Made by a program: the position numbers and the translations under genes. Shown piece by piece: positions 9,995 through 22,971 of a DNA stretch of 64,000 bases (position 1 is the stretch's first letter; every line of letters begins with the position of its first letter). The stretch spans positions 16,747 to 80,746 of the forward strand of contig NZ_QUAB01000012.1 of NCBI RefSeq assembly GCF_003387575.1, in the 5' to 3' direction. The notes below the pieces were generated by a model that was not told where the DNA came from, searched no databases, and saw only the letters and a list, made by a program, of their open reading frames with translations. The DNA comes from Microbacterium bovistercoris (GTDB lineage: Bacteria > Actinomycetota > Actinomycetes > Actinomycetales > Microbacteriaceae).

Positions 9995-10501
9995 ATGGAT
10001 ACCGACATCAGAACCGGCGCGACCGGAGAACACACCACGAACGGCCGACCGAACACCGCGACCTCGCTCACGCCGTTCCTCGCCATCCCGAACGCCCGCG
10101 CCGCGATGGAGTTCTACCGCGACGTGTTCGGAGCGCGCATCACCGACGTGACCGAGTTCGACGGCGTCGTCGCCCACGCAGGGCTCGACTTCGGCGCAGG
10201 ACTGCTGCAGCTCGGCGAGCCGAACCCCGAGTACAGCCTGGTCGCACCTCCGGACGGAGACGTCGACTGCTACTCGATGGGGCTGTACGTTCCCGAAGTG
10301 GACGCGGTCGTCGCGCGGGCCGTCGCCGCGGGCGCGACCGTCCGCGAACCGGCATCCGACTTCGTGTCAGGAGACCGCTTCGCCAGCATCCGCGACCCGT
10401 TCGGGGTGCGCTGGTCGATCATGACCCGCGTCGAGGACATCAGCGAGGAGGAAAGCGCCCGCCGCGTCGCCGAGTGGGCGGCGTCGTACAGCGCGCAGTG
10501 A
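9995..10501 (+). CDS. VOC family protein (glyoxalase/PhnB-like)
   Basis: A 168-residue protein of the vicinal oxygen chelate superfamily. It has the paired beta-alpha-beta-beta-beta layout: TPFLAIPNARAAMEFYRDVF in the first module, and YVPEVDAVVARAVAAGATV then IRDPFGVRWSIM in the second. PhnB-like proteins have lost strict metal ligand patterns, so it may be a binding protein or an unassigned lyase or dioxygenase. ATG at 9995 follows TACCGT by 7 nt. A GTG 9 nt upstream is the alternative. Confidence 0.87.
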   Translation: MDTDIRTGATGEHTTNGRPNTATSLTPFLAIPNARAAMEFYRDVFGARITDVTEFDGVVAHAGLDFGAGLLQLGEPNPEYSLVAPPDGDVDCYSMGLYVPEVDAVVARAVAAGATVREPASDFVSGDRFASIRDPFGVRWSIMTRVEDISEEESARRVAEWAASYSAQ

Positions 10502-10517
10502 CGCGCTCCCTGCAGTT

Positions 10518-10573
10518 CCGGTCTCAGCGGTTGCGGGTTTTCGCCCAGGAACACCCGCAACCGTTGGGACCGG
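10518..10573. repeat. GGTCTCA-family hairpin between VOC gene and hisS
   Basis: Near-perfect inverted repeat with 21-nt arms: CCGGTCTCAGCGGTTGCGGG at 10518 and its counterpart ending GTTGGGACCGG at 10573, with a loop of about 14 nt. It lies between convergent stops and could act as a bidirectional terminator. Close relatives occur at 56532, 58919 and, inside a gene, at 60384. Confidence 0.8.
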
Positions 10574-10591
10574 AGCGAAGAAAGGGTCTGA

Positions 10592-11878
10592 TCAGGCCAG
10601 CGACTTGACCTCGAGCGCGCCGGGCTCGTCGCCAGCGCGCACGGTCGCGAAGGCGGTGTAGCCGTCGGCCGATGCCCGCTCGAGCAGCGCCTTGAGGTTC
10701 TTCGTGCGGCGTTCCAGGCGCACCCTGCCGCCGTCCGCGACCAGCGCAGCCTTGTGCGCGAGCAGTTCGGGAAGCGGAACGTCGGCATCGTGCACGAGAA
10801 CGACCGCCTCCGACTCATCCGCCTCCAGCGAGGCCACCAGGTCGACGATCCGCTCGAAGCCGATCGAGAATCCGACCGCGGGGACCTGCTGGCCGAGGAA
10901 GCGGCCGATCATGCCGTCGTAACGGCCGCCGCCGCCCAGCGAGTAGTCCACCGACGGGTGCGCCAGCTCGAAGATCGTGCCGGTGTAATAGCCCATTCCA
11001 CGCACGAGGAACGGGTCGAAGACCAGCGGGATCTCCCCCGCGCCGGGTCGCGCCGCGGCCACGGCCTCGCCGAGGGCGACGAGTTCGGCGACCAGGCCGT
11101 CGGGGGCGTCCTGCGGCAGCGCCTTGCGGATCTGCCGCTCGCCGTAGGGGTTGTACTCCATGGTCTGCGGACGGGTCATGAACGCACGGAACGCCTCGAC
11201 GGCTGCCGCGGTCGCGCCCCGCTCGGACAGCTCCTTCACCACGCCGTCTGTGCCGACCTTGTCGAGCTTGTCGATCGTGATCAGCACACCGGGGCGCTCC
11301 TCGACCGTGAAGCCGAAGGAGTCGAGCATCCAGTCGAGTACGCGCCGGTCATTCACGCGCACCATGCCGCCCTCGAGACCGAGCGCGTCGATGGTGTCGA
11401 GCGATGCGGTCATCAGCTCGGCCTCGGCACGGGCCGAGTCGTCGCCCATGATGTCGATGTCGCACTGCACGAACTGGCGGTAGCGACCCTTCTGCGGGCG
11501 CTCCGCGCGCCACACCGGACCGATCTGGATCGAGCGGAACACGGTCGGCAGCTGGCCGCGGTTGGTCGCGTAGAAACGGGCCAGCGGCACGGTCAGGTCG
11601 TAGCGCAGGCCGAGGTCGCTGAGGGATGCCGGATCGTCTGCACCCTGCCGGATCGCGTCGGCGTCGAGCCCGCGACGCAGGATGTTGTACGAGAGCTTCT
11701 CGTTGTCCCCGCCGATGCCGGCGTGCAGCCGGTCGTACTCCTCGACCACGGGCGTCTCGATCTCGTCGAAGCCGTGCGCACGGTAGCGCTCGCGGATGAC
11801 GGCGAGCACGCGCTCGCGACGGGCCTTGTCAGCGGGGAGGAAGTCGCGCATTCCGCGCGGCGGGTTCACGGTTGCCAC
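10592..11878 (-). CDS. hisS: Histidyl-tRNA synthetase
   Basis: Class II aminoacyl-tRNA synthetase charging tRNA-His, 428 residues. Visible: PPRGMRDFLPADKARRERV at the N-terminus, motif 2 region FRSIQIGPVWRAERPQKGRY (about 116-135), the histidine-specific RGMGYYTGTIFE, and motif 3 SLGGGGRYDGMIG then FSIGFERI. The C-terminal anticodon-binding domain starts near residue 330. The GTG start is preceded by GGAAAG at 8 nt, and AAAGAT ends 6 nt upstream, so either leadered or leaderless initiation is possible. Confidence 0.97.
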   Translation of the reverse strand: MATVNPPRGMRDFLPADKARRERVLAVIRERYRAHGFDEIETPVVEEYDRLHAGIGGDNEKLSYNILRRGLDADAIRQGADDPASLSDLGLRYDLTVPLARFYATNRGQLPTVFRSIQIGPVWRAERPQKGRYRQFVQCDIDIMGDDSARAEAELMTASLDTIDALGLEGGMVRVNDRRVLDWMLDSFGFTVEERPGVLITIDKLDKVGTDGVVKELSERGATAAAVEAFRAFMTRPQTMEYNPYGERQIRKALPQDAPDGLVAELVALGEAVAAARPGAGEIPLVFDPFLVRGMGYYTGTIFELAHPSVDYSLGGGGRYDGMIGRFLGQQVPAVGFSIGFERIVDLVASLEADESEAVVLVHDADVPLPELLAHKAALVADGGRVRLERRTKNLKALLERASADGYTAFATVRAGDEPGALEVKSLA

Positions 11879-11929
11879 GTGTCCATCTTTCCAGGTCTCG
11901 CGAGTGCGGCCGTCCTGATCGGTCCACTC

Positions 11930-12616
11930 TCACCGCGGCGAGACCTCGCCGATCGCGTCGGAGATCAGCTCGGCCCAGCGGCGGTAGCCCTCCGCACCCG
12001 GGTGGAACCCGTCGCGCGAGAAGAACGAGTCATCGACGAGTGCGGGCGGCGACGGCACGAACCTGACGTTCCCGGTCTCCGCGCACACGGCCCGGCTCGC
12101 GGCATCCTGTGCCGCACCCCGATGGGCGAGGTACCGTGCGAGCGTGCGCGGCAGCGACGGGAAGGCGATGAACGGCGGGGTGCCCGCGACGACCACGAGT
12201 CCGGTCCTGGCGCTGAGCTCCGCGACGATCGCGCGCAGGTCTTCGCTCCACTCCTCCGGCGAGCGCCGGGCCATGACGTCGTTCGCACCGGCCAGCACGA
12301 CCACGACGTCGAACTCGCCGGTCAGCTGCGGGAGCAGGCGGTGGCGGATGCGGCGGGCGGTCGCGCCGTGCTCGCCGACGACGCTCCACTCGGCCACGCG
12401 GTCAGGGCCGGCGAGCTGCCGTGCGAGGGCGCCCGCGAAGCCGTCCTCGTGGCCGTCGACACCGCATCCCGCCGCCGTCGACTCGCCGATGATGCCGATG
12501 CGCAGCGCCGCTTCGGCGTCGCCGGTGCGGCCGGAGTTCGGGCCGCCTGCCGGCGGCAGCACCTCGATCCGGCGACGCACCCACAGACCCTGCACCAGTG
12601 CCAGCGCCGTGCTCAT
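11930..12616 (-). CDS. SGNH/GDSL hydrolase
   Basis: A 228-residue esterase-like protein of the SGNH superfamily. Block I is IGIIGESTAAGCGV (catalytic Ser about 49), block III is VVLAGANDVM (Asn), and block V is FFSRDGFHPGAEGYRRWA with the catalytic Asp-x-x-His pair. A short hydrophobic N-terminus is present but no clear signal peptidase site. The substrate is unknown. AGGAGG lies 5 nt before the ATG. It is divergent from a TetR gene, with two matching palindromes between them, so it is probably that regulator's target. Confidence 0.9.
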   Translation of the reverse strand: MSTALALVQGLWVRRRIEVLPPAGGPNSGRTGDAEAALRIGIIGESTAAGCGVDGHEDGFAGALARQLAGPDRVAEWSVVGEHGATARRIRHRLLPQLTGEFDVVVVLAGANDVMARRSPEEWSEDLRAIVAELSARTGLVVVAGTPPFIAFPSLPRTLARYLAHRGAAQDAASRAVCAETGNVRFVPSPPALVDDSFFSRDGFHPGAEGYRRWAELISDAIGEVSPR

Positions 12617-12632
12617 GCATCCTCCTCGATTC

Positions 12633-12646
12633 ATACGCAACCGTAT
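12633..12646. promoter_or_regulatory. TetR operator copy 1
   Basis: ATACGCAACCGTAT has the form ATACG-N4-CGTAT. It matches the perfect palindrome 24 bp away in the same intergenic region and lies 17 bp upstream of the SGNH hydrolase start. Likely one of two sites for the divergent TetR protein. Confidence 0.7.
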
Positions 12647-12656
12647 TTATCAATCC

Positions 12657-12670
12657 ATACGGTACCGTAT
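12657..12670. promoter_or_regulatory. TetR operator copy 2
   Basis: ATACGGTACCGTAT is a perfect 14-bp palindrome of the form ATACG-N4-CGTAT, spaced 24 bp (centre to centre) from the related copy at 12633. It lies 33 bp upstream of the TetR start. Paired sites of this size in a divergent TetR intergenic region are typical of autoregulation plus target control. Confidence 0.75.
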
Positions 12671-12703
12671 TGATCACCGTCTGTCGATGGCGAGGAGGAT
12701 CGG

Positions 12704-13246
12704 ATGCCGGCCGCACTGCGAACCCCCCGCGCGCGCTGGATCGCCGAGGCCGCGCGCATGCTCGGCGAGAGCGGCGTCGACGCCGTGCGTGTCGAGTCGG
12801 TCGCCGCCTCCCTCGGCGTGACGAAGGGCGGGTTCTACACCCACTTCAGCGGTCGCGACGAGCTGCTCGACGCGGTGCTCGATGACTGGGAGCGCCGCAG
12901 CGTCGACGATGTGCGCGAGCGCGTGCAGGCACTCGACGCGGATGCCGCGAGGAACATCCGCGTCGCGGGCGGGCTCACCTTCGCCGAGGACCTCCTCCCG
13001 GTCGATCTCGCCGTCCGCAACTGGGCACGGTCGGATGCCGCCGTGCGGGAGCGGCTGCTGCGCGTCGACGGAGCCCGCATGGACTATCTGCGCGAGCAGT
13101 TCAGCACGTTCGTCGACGACCCCGACGAGGTCGAGGCGCGCAGCATCCTCGCCTTCACCTTCGCGATCGGCCGGCACTTCCTCGCCGTGCGGCCGGAGGA
13201 CTCCCCCGCCGCGTTCGACCGCGCCGGCGAGCGCATCCTGCGATAG
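12704..13246 (+). CDS. TetR family transcriptional regulator
   Basis: A 180-residue regulator. The N-terminal helix-turn-helix is WIAEAARMLGESGVDAVRVE, then VAASLGVTKGGFYTHFSGRD, with the usual TetR recognition helix ending in FYxHF. The remaining about 125 residues are the helical ligand-binding domain, with no recognisable ligand signature. The ATG follows GAGGAGG. Two ATACG-N4-CGTAT palindromes lie upstream, between it and the divergent SGNH hydrolase, and are the likely operators. Confidence 0.93.
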   Translation: MPAALRTPRARWIAEAARMLGESGVDAVRVESVAASLGVTKGGFYTHFSGRDELLDAVLDDWERRSVDDVRERVQALDADAARNIRVAGGLTFAEDLLPVDLAVRNWARSDAAVRERLLRVDGARMDYLREQFSTFVDDPDEVEARSILAFTFAIGRHFLAVRPEDSPAAFDRAGERILR

Positions 13247-13253
13247 TGGTCGG

Positions 13254-13790
13254 ATGCCGCTGATCCCGCCGTCCCGCGACCGCTTCGACGAGTGGGTGGA
13301 GCTCATCCAGGAGTACGGCGGTCCGGATTCTCGCGAGCTCGCGGGTTCCGGATTCCACGGCAATCGCGAGCCGAGCACTCCGGTGCTCACCGAGGCCGGC
13401 TACGCCGAATGGCTGACGATGCTCGAGGACGAGGCCGACGAGACGGTGCCGCTCCTGCCGGACCGGGTGCACAGCACGTACTTCTGGGTCGTCGACGCCG
13501 CGGGTGCCTGGGTCGGCTTCCTCGCTCTGCGACGCACCCTGAACGCCTTCCTGCTCGAGTACGGCGGGCACATCGGCTACTCGATCCGCCCGTCCCGCCG
13601 CCGCGAGGGGCACGCCGCCAGAGCGCTGCACGACGCGCTCGTCGAGGCCGCCGGTCTCGGACTCGATCGCGTGCTGATCACCTGCGACGAGGACAACATC
13701 GGCTCGGCGCGGACGATCGAGCGCCACGGCGGCGTCTACGAGGACACCCGCGGCGTCAAACGCCGCTACTGGGTGCCGACTGCTCCCTGA
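13254..13790 (+). CDS. GNAT family N-acetyltransferase
   Basis: A 178-residue acetyltransferase. After a variable N-terminal half, it shows the GNAT beta4-alpha3 acetyl-CoA region GYSIRPSRRREGHAARALHD (about 108-127), in which the Q/RxxGxG/A loop reads RRREGHA, and a C-terminal LITCDEDNIGSARTIERHGG motif. The acceptor is unknown. Only 7 bp separate it from the TetR stop. A GATAGT hexamer ends 6 nt before the ATG, so it could also be expressed from an internal leaderless promoter. Confidence 0.88.
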   Translation: MPLIPPSRDRFDEWVELIQEYGGPDSRELAGSGFHGNREPSTPVLTEAGYAEWLTMLEDEADETVPLLPDRVHSTYFWVVDAAGAWVGFLALRRTLNAFLLEYGGHIGYSIRPSRRREGHAARALHDALVEAAGLGLDRVLITCDEDNIGSARTIERHGGVYEDTRGVKRRYWVPTAP

Positions 13791-13797
13791 CCTCCGC

Positions 13798-14496
13798 TCA
13801 CACCCCGGACTCTGCGGCGCGCACCTCGTCCTCGAGCAGGCGGAGCCGCTCGCGCAGCGCGCGCTCGGCATCCCAGCCGTTTGCGCGGGCGTGCGCGACG
13901 AGCGCGAGCAGGGCGTCGCCGAGCTCGGCCTCGGTTGCCGGACCTTCGTCGCGCAGAGCCGTCGCGGTTCCTGAGCGCCCTTCGTCTCGCTCCGCTCGCT
14001 CAGGGACCGGAACGCCGGCTGAAGGGCGCTCAGGATCCGGGAGGACCGAGATCGCCCGCCCGAGCAACTTCTGCGCGAGCGCGAGCGCGGGCATGCCGCG
14101 CGGCACGCCGTCGAGCACGCTGCGCCGCTCGCGCTTCTCCGCCGCCTTCGCGGCGTTCCAGTGCACGAGCACCTCTTCGGGCGTCGTCGCCACCGCGTCA
14201 CCGAACACGTGCGGATGCCGGCGCACCATCTTCTCGGCGAGACCCCGCGCGACGTCGTCGATGTCGTACTCCGACACCTCCGCGGCGATCGCGGCGTGGA
14301 ACAGCACCTGCCAGAGCAGATCGCCGAGCTCCTCGCGCAGCTCATCCGCAGTGCCGCTCTCGACGGCGTCGATGACCTCGTGCGCCTCCTCGATCAGGTA
14401 CGGCACCAGGTCGCGGTGCGTGATCCGCTGCGACCACGGGCACTCCGCCCGCACGCGCCGCATGACCTCCGCGGCATCCCGCAGCGGGTCGCTCAT
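13798..14496 (-). CDS. mazG: MazG-type nucleoside triphosphate pyrophosphohydrolase
   Basis: Hydrolyses (d)NTPs, including aberrant nucleotides, to monophosphates and pyrophosphate. It has 232 residues. The metal-binding EExxE...ExxD core is present: LIEEAHEVIDA and ELREELGDLLWQVLFHA, preceded by CPWSQRITHRDL. The second, C-terminal part (residues about 150-190) contains a segment, VPVPERAERDEGRSGT, that is translated from a dispersed palindromic repeat (13966-14041) and not from family sequence. The reading frame stays open across it. It converges with the GNAT gene at a 7-bp gap. Confidence 0.92.
   Translation of the reverse strand: MSDPLRDAAEVMRRVRAECPWSQRITHRDLVPYLIEEAHEVIDAVESGTADELREELGDLLWQVLFHAAIAAEVSEYDIDDVARGLAEKMVRRHPHVFGDAVATTPEEVLVHWNAAKAAEKRERRSVLDGVPRGMPALALAQKLLGRAISVLPDPERPSAGVPVPERAERDEGRSGTATALRDEGPATEAELGDALLALVAHARANGWDAERALRERLRLLEDEVRAAESGV
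13966..14041. repeat. CTTCG...CTCAGG palindromic element inside mazG
   Basis: Within the mazG frame lies a run containing GGTTCCTGAGCGCCCTTCGT, CTCGCTCCGCTCGCTCAGGG and GAAGGGCGCTCAGGATCCGG. The arms are self-complementary, and the sequence closely matches elements at 36984 and 46710. It adds about 25 residues of Pro/Glu/Arg-rich linker to MazG. Confidence 0.75.
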
Positions 14497-14539
14497 CGGG
14501 GCATCCCCTCGTCGCCCCGCACCCGCCGCACGCCATGCC

Positions 14540-14593
14540 GCGTGGTCGAAGATGCGCGCCGCGGGCGGTCCGCAGCGACGTTTCCGACCACGC
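14540..14593. terminator. Possible hairpin downstream of nhaA
   Basis: A 9-bp perfect stem, GCGTGGTCG (14540-14548) and CGACCACGC (14585-14593), with a 36-nt GC-rich loop in the 127-bp gap between mazG and nhaA. There is no T-run, so a Rho-independent terminator role is uncertain. Confidence 0.4.
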
Positions 14594-14623
14594 GACGAGA
14601 GCACACGCGGATGCCTGCGACGG

Positions 14624-15790
<1,167 letters not shown>

Positions 15791-15854
15791 GCTCTCATCC
15801 CGAGCGGTCGTCACGCGGTCGGAAGCTCCGTTCGCGCCGGGATACTCTCGAAGA

Positions 15855-18524
<2,670 letters not shown>

Positions 18525-18590
18525 TCCGGCGCCCTCGTCCTGCCGAACTGCACCACTGACGCAGAAACGAGGGCACCCTAGTGATCGTTG

Positions 18591-18596
18591 TACAGT
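18591..18596 (+). promoter_or_regulatory. Probable gdhA promoter -10 element (TACAGT)
   Basis: TACAGT lies about 80 nt upstream of the gdhA start in the only AT-enriched part of the 152-bp ppc-gdhA gap, which reads GTTGTACAGTGAAAACT. No clear -35 box. Position and composition only. Confidence 0.4.
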
Positions 18597-18598
18597 GA

Positions 18599-20047
<1,449 letters not shown>

Positions 20048-20065
20048 CGCATCCGTCGCAGCCCT

Positions 20066-20107
20066 TCGCCGAGACCCCGTCTGAATCACCGGGCGGGGTC
20101 TCGGCGA
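20066..20107 (+). terminator. gdhA terminator-like hairpin
   Basis: Perfect 14-bp stem: TCGCCGAGACCCCG (20066-20079) pairs with CGGGGTCTCGGCGA (20094-20107), with a 14-nt loop, 18 bp after the gdhA stop. There is no T-tract, but many actinobacterial terminators lack one. The GGGGTCTCGGC core recurs at 49.8 kb. Confidence 0.65.
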
Positions 20108-20558
20108 TTCGGGCGAGCAGTCGCCGCCTCGCGGTCGCGGCCGCGCTCGCGCTCGCGCTCGCGCTACGATTTCGTGCCCGCGCTGCACGTCCCTGCATCC
20201 GGCCACGGTCGCGCTACAGTCCTCCGCTCGCGCGACGCGAATACGCTCCGCGCGAGACGAAGGATGCCGCGCGAGCAAGAACATGCCGCGCGATACGAAG
20301 GATGCCGCGCGAACAGGCGGGAGCTACACCGGCCGAACACCCCTGCCGGTCGCGCTGCATATCTCTGCCCGCGCTGCACATCCCGGCATCCCGCCACGCG
20401 CGCGCTACAGTCCTCCGCTCACGCGACGCGAATACGCGCCGCGCGAGCAGACAAAAGCCGCGCGAGGAGGACGTGCCGCGCAAGCAGAAAGGTGCCGCGC
20501 GAGCAGAGAGATGCCGCGCGAGCAGAAGAGTGGCGATCGGTGAGCGCGGATGCCCGGG
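20108..20558. repeat. Compound repeat array in a gene-free gap
   Basis: This gap between convergent gdhA and the gamma-carbonic-anhydrase-like gene holds structured repeats and no convincing gene. A (GCTCGC)n run sits at about 20143-20164. An 82-bp block occurs twice in the same orientation (20175-20256 and 20366-20447, about 91% identical, offset 191 bp). Each copy contains GCGCTACAGTCCTCCGCTC and runs directly into a tandem series of about 19-bp units with core GCCGCGCGAGCAGA: three units at 20264-20320 and about five at 20436-20529. Unit repeats are contiguous, with no spacers. Confidence 0.85.
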
Positions 20559-21155
20559 TCAGACCGCGCGGTCGTCGACGTGCCGGGCGAGCGAGCGGGC
20601 GTAGCGCTCTGTGAGCTGCACCATCAGATCGGGCGTGGAGCGGTCCACTCCGAAGACGTATCCGGGGAAGTCGAGCTCGTGCTGAGCATCCCAGATCTCC
20701 TCGTGCCGATCCGGCGAGAGGATCCGCACGGGGTCTCCGACCGCGACCCACCCGATCGGCACCACTGTCTCCGGCGGCAGCGTGGTGCGCAGGTGCACCA
20801 CGCCGTTGATGCGCACCTCGCTGCGCTCCCGGATCACCGCGCCGTTGAAGACGCGCACACCAGTGGCGAGGAACACCTCCTCGGCGATCGTCGCACCCGA
20901 GATGCTCGCCATCGGGCCCACGAGCACGTGATCGGCGATGTGCACGGGGTTCGCCGCGGTGGCGCGGATCAGCGCGTTCTCCATCACGATCACGTGCTCG
21001 CCGAGTGTGATCGGGCCGCCCTCGGCGGTGATCACGGCGCCGTGCAGCACCTGGCAGTTCTCGCCGATCGTGACGTCTCCCGAGATCACGGCCGAGGGTG
21101 CGACGACGGCGGTCTCGTGGATGCGGGGTCGACCCCCGAGGTGCTCGTAGATCAT
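20559..21155 (-). CDS. Left-handed beta-helix protein, gamma-carbonic-anhydrase-like without zinc ligands
   Basis: A 198-residue hexapeptide-repeat protein with many [LIV]-G-x-x-x-x turns (SGDVTIGENCQVLHGAVIT, then HIADHVLVGPMASISGATI, then FLATGVRVFNGAVI), which gives a left-handed beta-helix trimer. The layout matches gamma-class carbonic anhydrase homologues, but the three His positions expected to bind zinc read R, P and S here (LIRATAANP, VGPMASISG). A carbonic anhydrase role is therefore unlikely; a scaffold or acyltransferase-like role is possible. TAGTCT ends 6 nt before the ATG on the minus strand. Confidence 0.85.
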   Translation of the reverse strand: MIYEHLGGRPRIHETAVVAPSAVISGDVTIGENCQVLHGAVITAEGGPITLGEHVIVMENALIRATAANPVHIADHVLVGPMASISGATIAEEVFLATGVRVFNGAVIRERSEVRINGVVHLRTTLPPETVVPIGWVAVGDPVRILSPDRHEEIWDAQHELDFPGYVFGVDRSTPDLMVQLTERYARSLARHVDDRAV

Positions 21156-21244
21156 GCCGTCAGACTAGTCGTGCGCGGGTGGTCCGATCGGACTTCGGAC
21201 GGTGTGCGCGCCGCAGCGTCGATGCATCAGAGGCGGCAACGCCC

Positions 21245-22903
21245 CTACCCCGCAGGACGGAACCGTGCGAGCTCGTCGTCCATGCCCTCATCCGCGGCGG
21301 ACGCCGCGCCGGAGAACCCGAGCACCGCGGTCGTGAACCGCTCGGCCGTGAGCGCCCGAAGCCGCAGATCGGTGCGGGCGCGCACTGTCGCGGTGCGCAC
21401 CGTGCGGCGCAGCAGGGCGATCTCGCCGAACCCCTCAGCGGGTCCGAGGGTCGCGACCACCCGACCGTCACCAAGCACGTCCGCCTCGCCGGACTCGATC
21501 AGGTAGTACAGGTCGCCGACGTCTCCCTGCGCGAACACAGTGGTCCCCTGCGGCACCTCGACGGGCTCCAGACCACGGGCGAGATACTCGATCGCCGACA
21601 GTGGCAGCGGGCCGAACAGCGGGACCTGGCGCAGCAGGGCGATCTCGGCGTCCTGCTCGCGGACCGTCCGGTCGATGCGTCGCAGCCGCCACCAGGACGC
21701 GATCGCCAGCGCCGGGCACAGCACGCCGATCGCGAGGAGCGCGGTCTCGACGCCGAAGGCCTCGGCAAGAGCGGATGCCACCAGTGAGCCGATCCCCATC
21801 GTGATGGCGACGATCGCCTCGAGCACGCCGAACACTCTCGCCATCACCGCATCCGGCGCCAGCCTGCCGATCAGGGTGAATCCGGCGGCGTCGATGAGCG
21901 CGTTCGCGATGCCCACGACGGCGAGCAGCGCGAGCGCCGTCGCCTGCTGCGGGAAGGCGCCGATGAGCGCGATGGGCAGGCCCCACATGCCGACGCCGAT
22001 CGCGAACCAGGCACCGAGTCGCCAGGTGCCGATCAGCACCGAGGATGCCAGCGAGCCGAGCACCGCGCCCACGCCAAGGGCCGCCATCAAGGCGCCTGCC
22101 CCGGCCTCTCCCATCCGGAGCAGTTCGATCGCAACGACGACCGAGAACACTGTGAGCGCCCCGCGGGTGAAGGTCTGCGCGGCGATGAGCGCGAGCATCA
22201 GCCGCAGCGGCCGGCTGCGGCCGACCGCCCGCAGGCCCTCGGCCGCCTCGGTGACCAGCGCAGAACGCCGCGTCGGCGGAGTCGGGGCTCCCTCGTAGTG
22301 CAGTCGGAGCACGAGCAGCGCGGCGACGGTCGCCCCTGCCGAGGCGGTCAGCAGCACCGCCGCCGGGCCTGCGAGCGCGAGCAGGACGGCGGCGAGCAGC
22401 GGCCCGATCAGGCTCGCCGAGGAGTCGAGCAGCCCGCGCACGACGTTGGCGCCCGCCAGCTCACGGCCGGTGCGGCACAGCGTGGGCAGCAGCGCAGAGT
22501 GGGCGGGGCGGTAGAGCGACGCTGTGACGGACGACAGCGCCGCGATCGCGTACACGAGCGCGATCGGGCCCGCGAGCACGACGATCGCTGCGGCAGCGGC
22601 CATCGACGCCGCACGCAGCAGCGTCACCGCGACCAGCACCCGTTCTCGTCGGACCCGATCGGCCAGTGGCGCGAGCAGAGGGGTGAGCAGCGCAGCCGGC
22701 AGCATGGTCACGAGCCCGACCAGCCCCACGGCCAGCGTCCCGCCCGCGCCGTACGCGACGATGCTGAGCGCGACGGCGAAGGCGCACTCGGCCGCCCACC
22801 AGCTGAGGAAACTCAGCTGCGCGCGACGCAGACTCGCATTGCCCCAGTTGCTCGCGAAGGCGGCGGCCGCCTCGGCGAACTTCGGGCCCACCCCAGAGGC
22901 CAT
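21245..22903 (-). CDS. MFS transporter fused to a cyclic-nucleotide-binding domain
   Basis: A 552-residue fusion. Residues about 15-400 are a 12-helix major facilitator with the loop motif LAPLADRVRRERVLVAV between helices 2 and 3. After a charged linker (RLRRIDRTVREQDAEIALLR), residues about 425-535 form a cNMP-binding beta-barrel: VEVPQGTTVFAQGDVGDLYY, then LIESGEADVL, then AEGFGEIALLRRTVRTATVR, in which GEIALL...RTAT is the phosphate-binding cassette. Transport is probably gated by cAMP or a related ligand. TATTGT ends 6 nt before the ATG, suggesting a leaderless start. Confidence 0.9.
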   Translation of the reverse strand: MASGVGPKFAEAAAAFASNWGNASLRRAQLSFLSWWAAECAFAVALSIVAYGAGGTLAVGLVGLVTMLPAALLTPLLAPLADRVRRERVLVAVTLLRAASMAAAAAIVVLAGPIALVYAIAALSSVTASLYRPAHSALLPTLCRTGRELAGANVVRGLLDSSASLIGPLLAAVLLALAGPAAVLLTASAGATVAALLVLRLHYEGAPTPPTRRSALVTEAAEGLRAVGRSRPLRLMLALIAAQTFTRGALTVFSVVVAIELLRMGEAGAGALMAALGVGAVLGSLASSVLIGTWRLGAWFAIGVGMWGLPIALIGAFPQQATALALLAVVGIANALIDAAGFTLIGRLAPDAVMARVFGVLEAIVAITMGIGSLVASALAEAFGVETALLAIGVLCPALAIASWWRLRRIDRTVREQDAEIALLRQVPLFGPLPLSAIEYLARGLEPVEVPQGTTVFAQGDVGDLYYLIESGEADVLGDGRVVATLGPAEGFGEIALLRRTVRTATVRARTDLRLRALTAERFTTAVLGFSGAASAADEGMDDELARFRPAG

Positions 22904-22971
22904 GGCGAAACAATAGGCCGGGCGAGCCCCCGCTGACCAGTGGTGGTCGCGTTTGGAGAGAGGATGGAGGC

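Noticed and set aside
10754..12673. Long open frame opposite hisS and the SGNH gene
   Set aside because: Crosses two real genes and their intergenic region on the other strand; composition bias only.
14497..14623. A small gene between mazG and nhaA
   Set aside because: Only an inverted repeat is visible; no frame with a plausible start and length.
20264..20529. Possible CRISPR array
   Set aside because: Units are about 19 bp, contiguous and without unique spacers, and no cas genes are present.
20164..20614. Open frames on both strands through the repeat array (Arg/Ala-rich products)
   Set aside because: Composition follows the repeat units, there are no ribosome binding sites or family motifs, and several frames are open at once, as expected in GC-rich repeats.
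20559..21155. Annotation as an active carbonic anhydrase
   Set aside because: All three expected zinc-binding histidines appear substituted.
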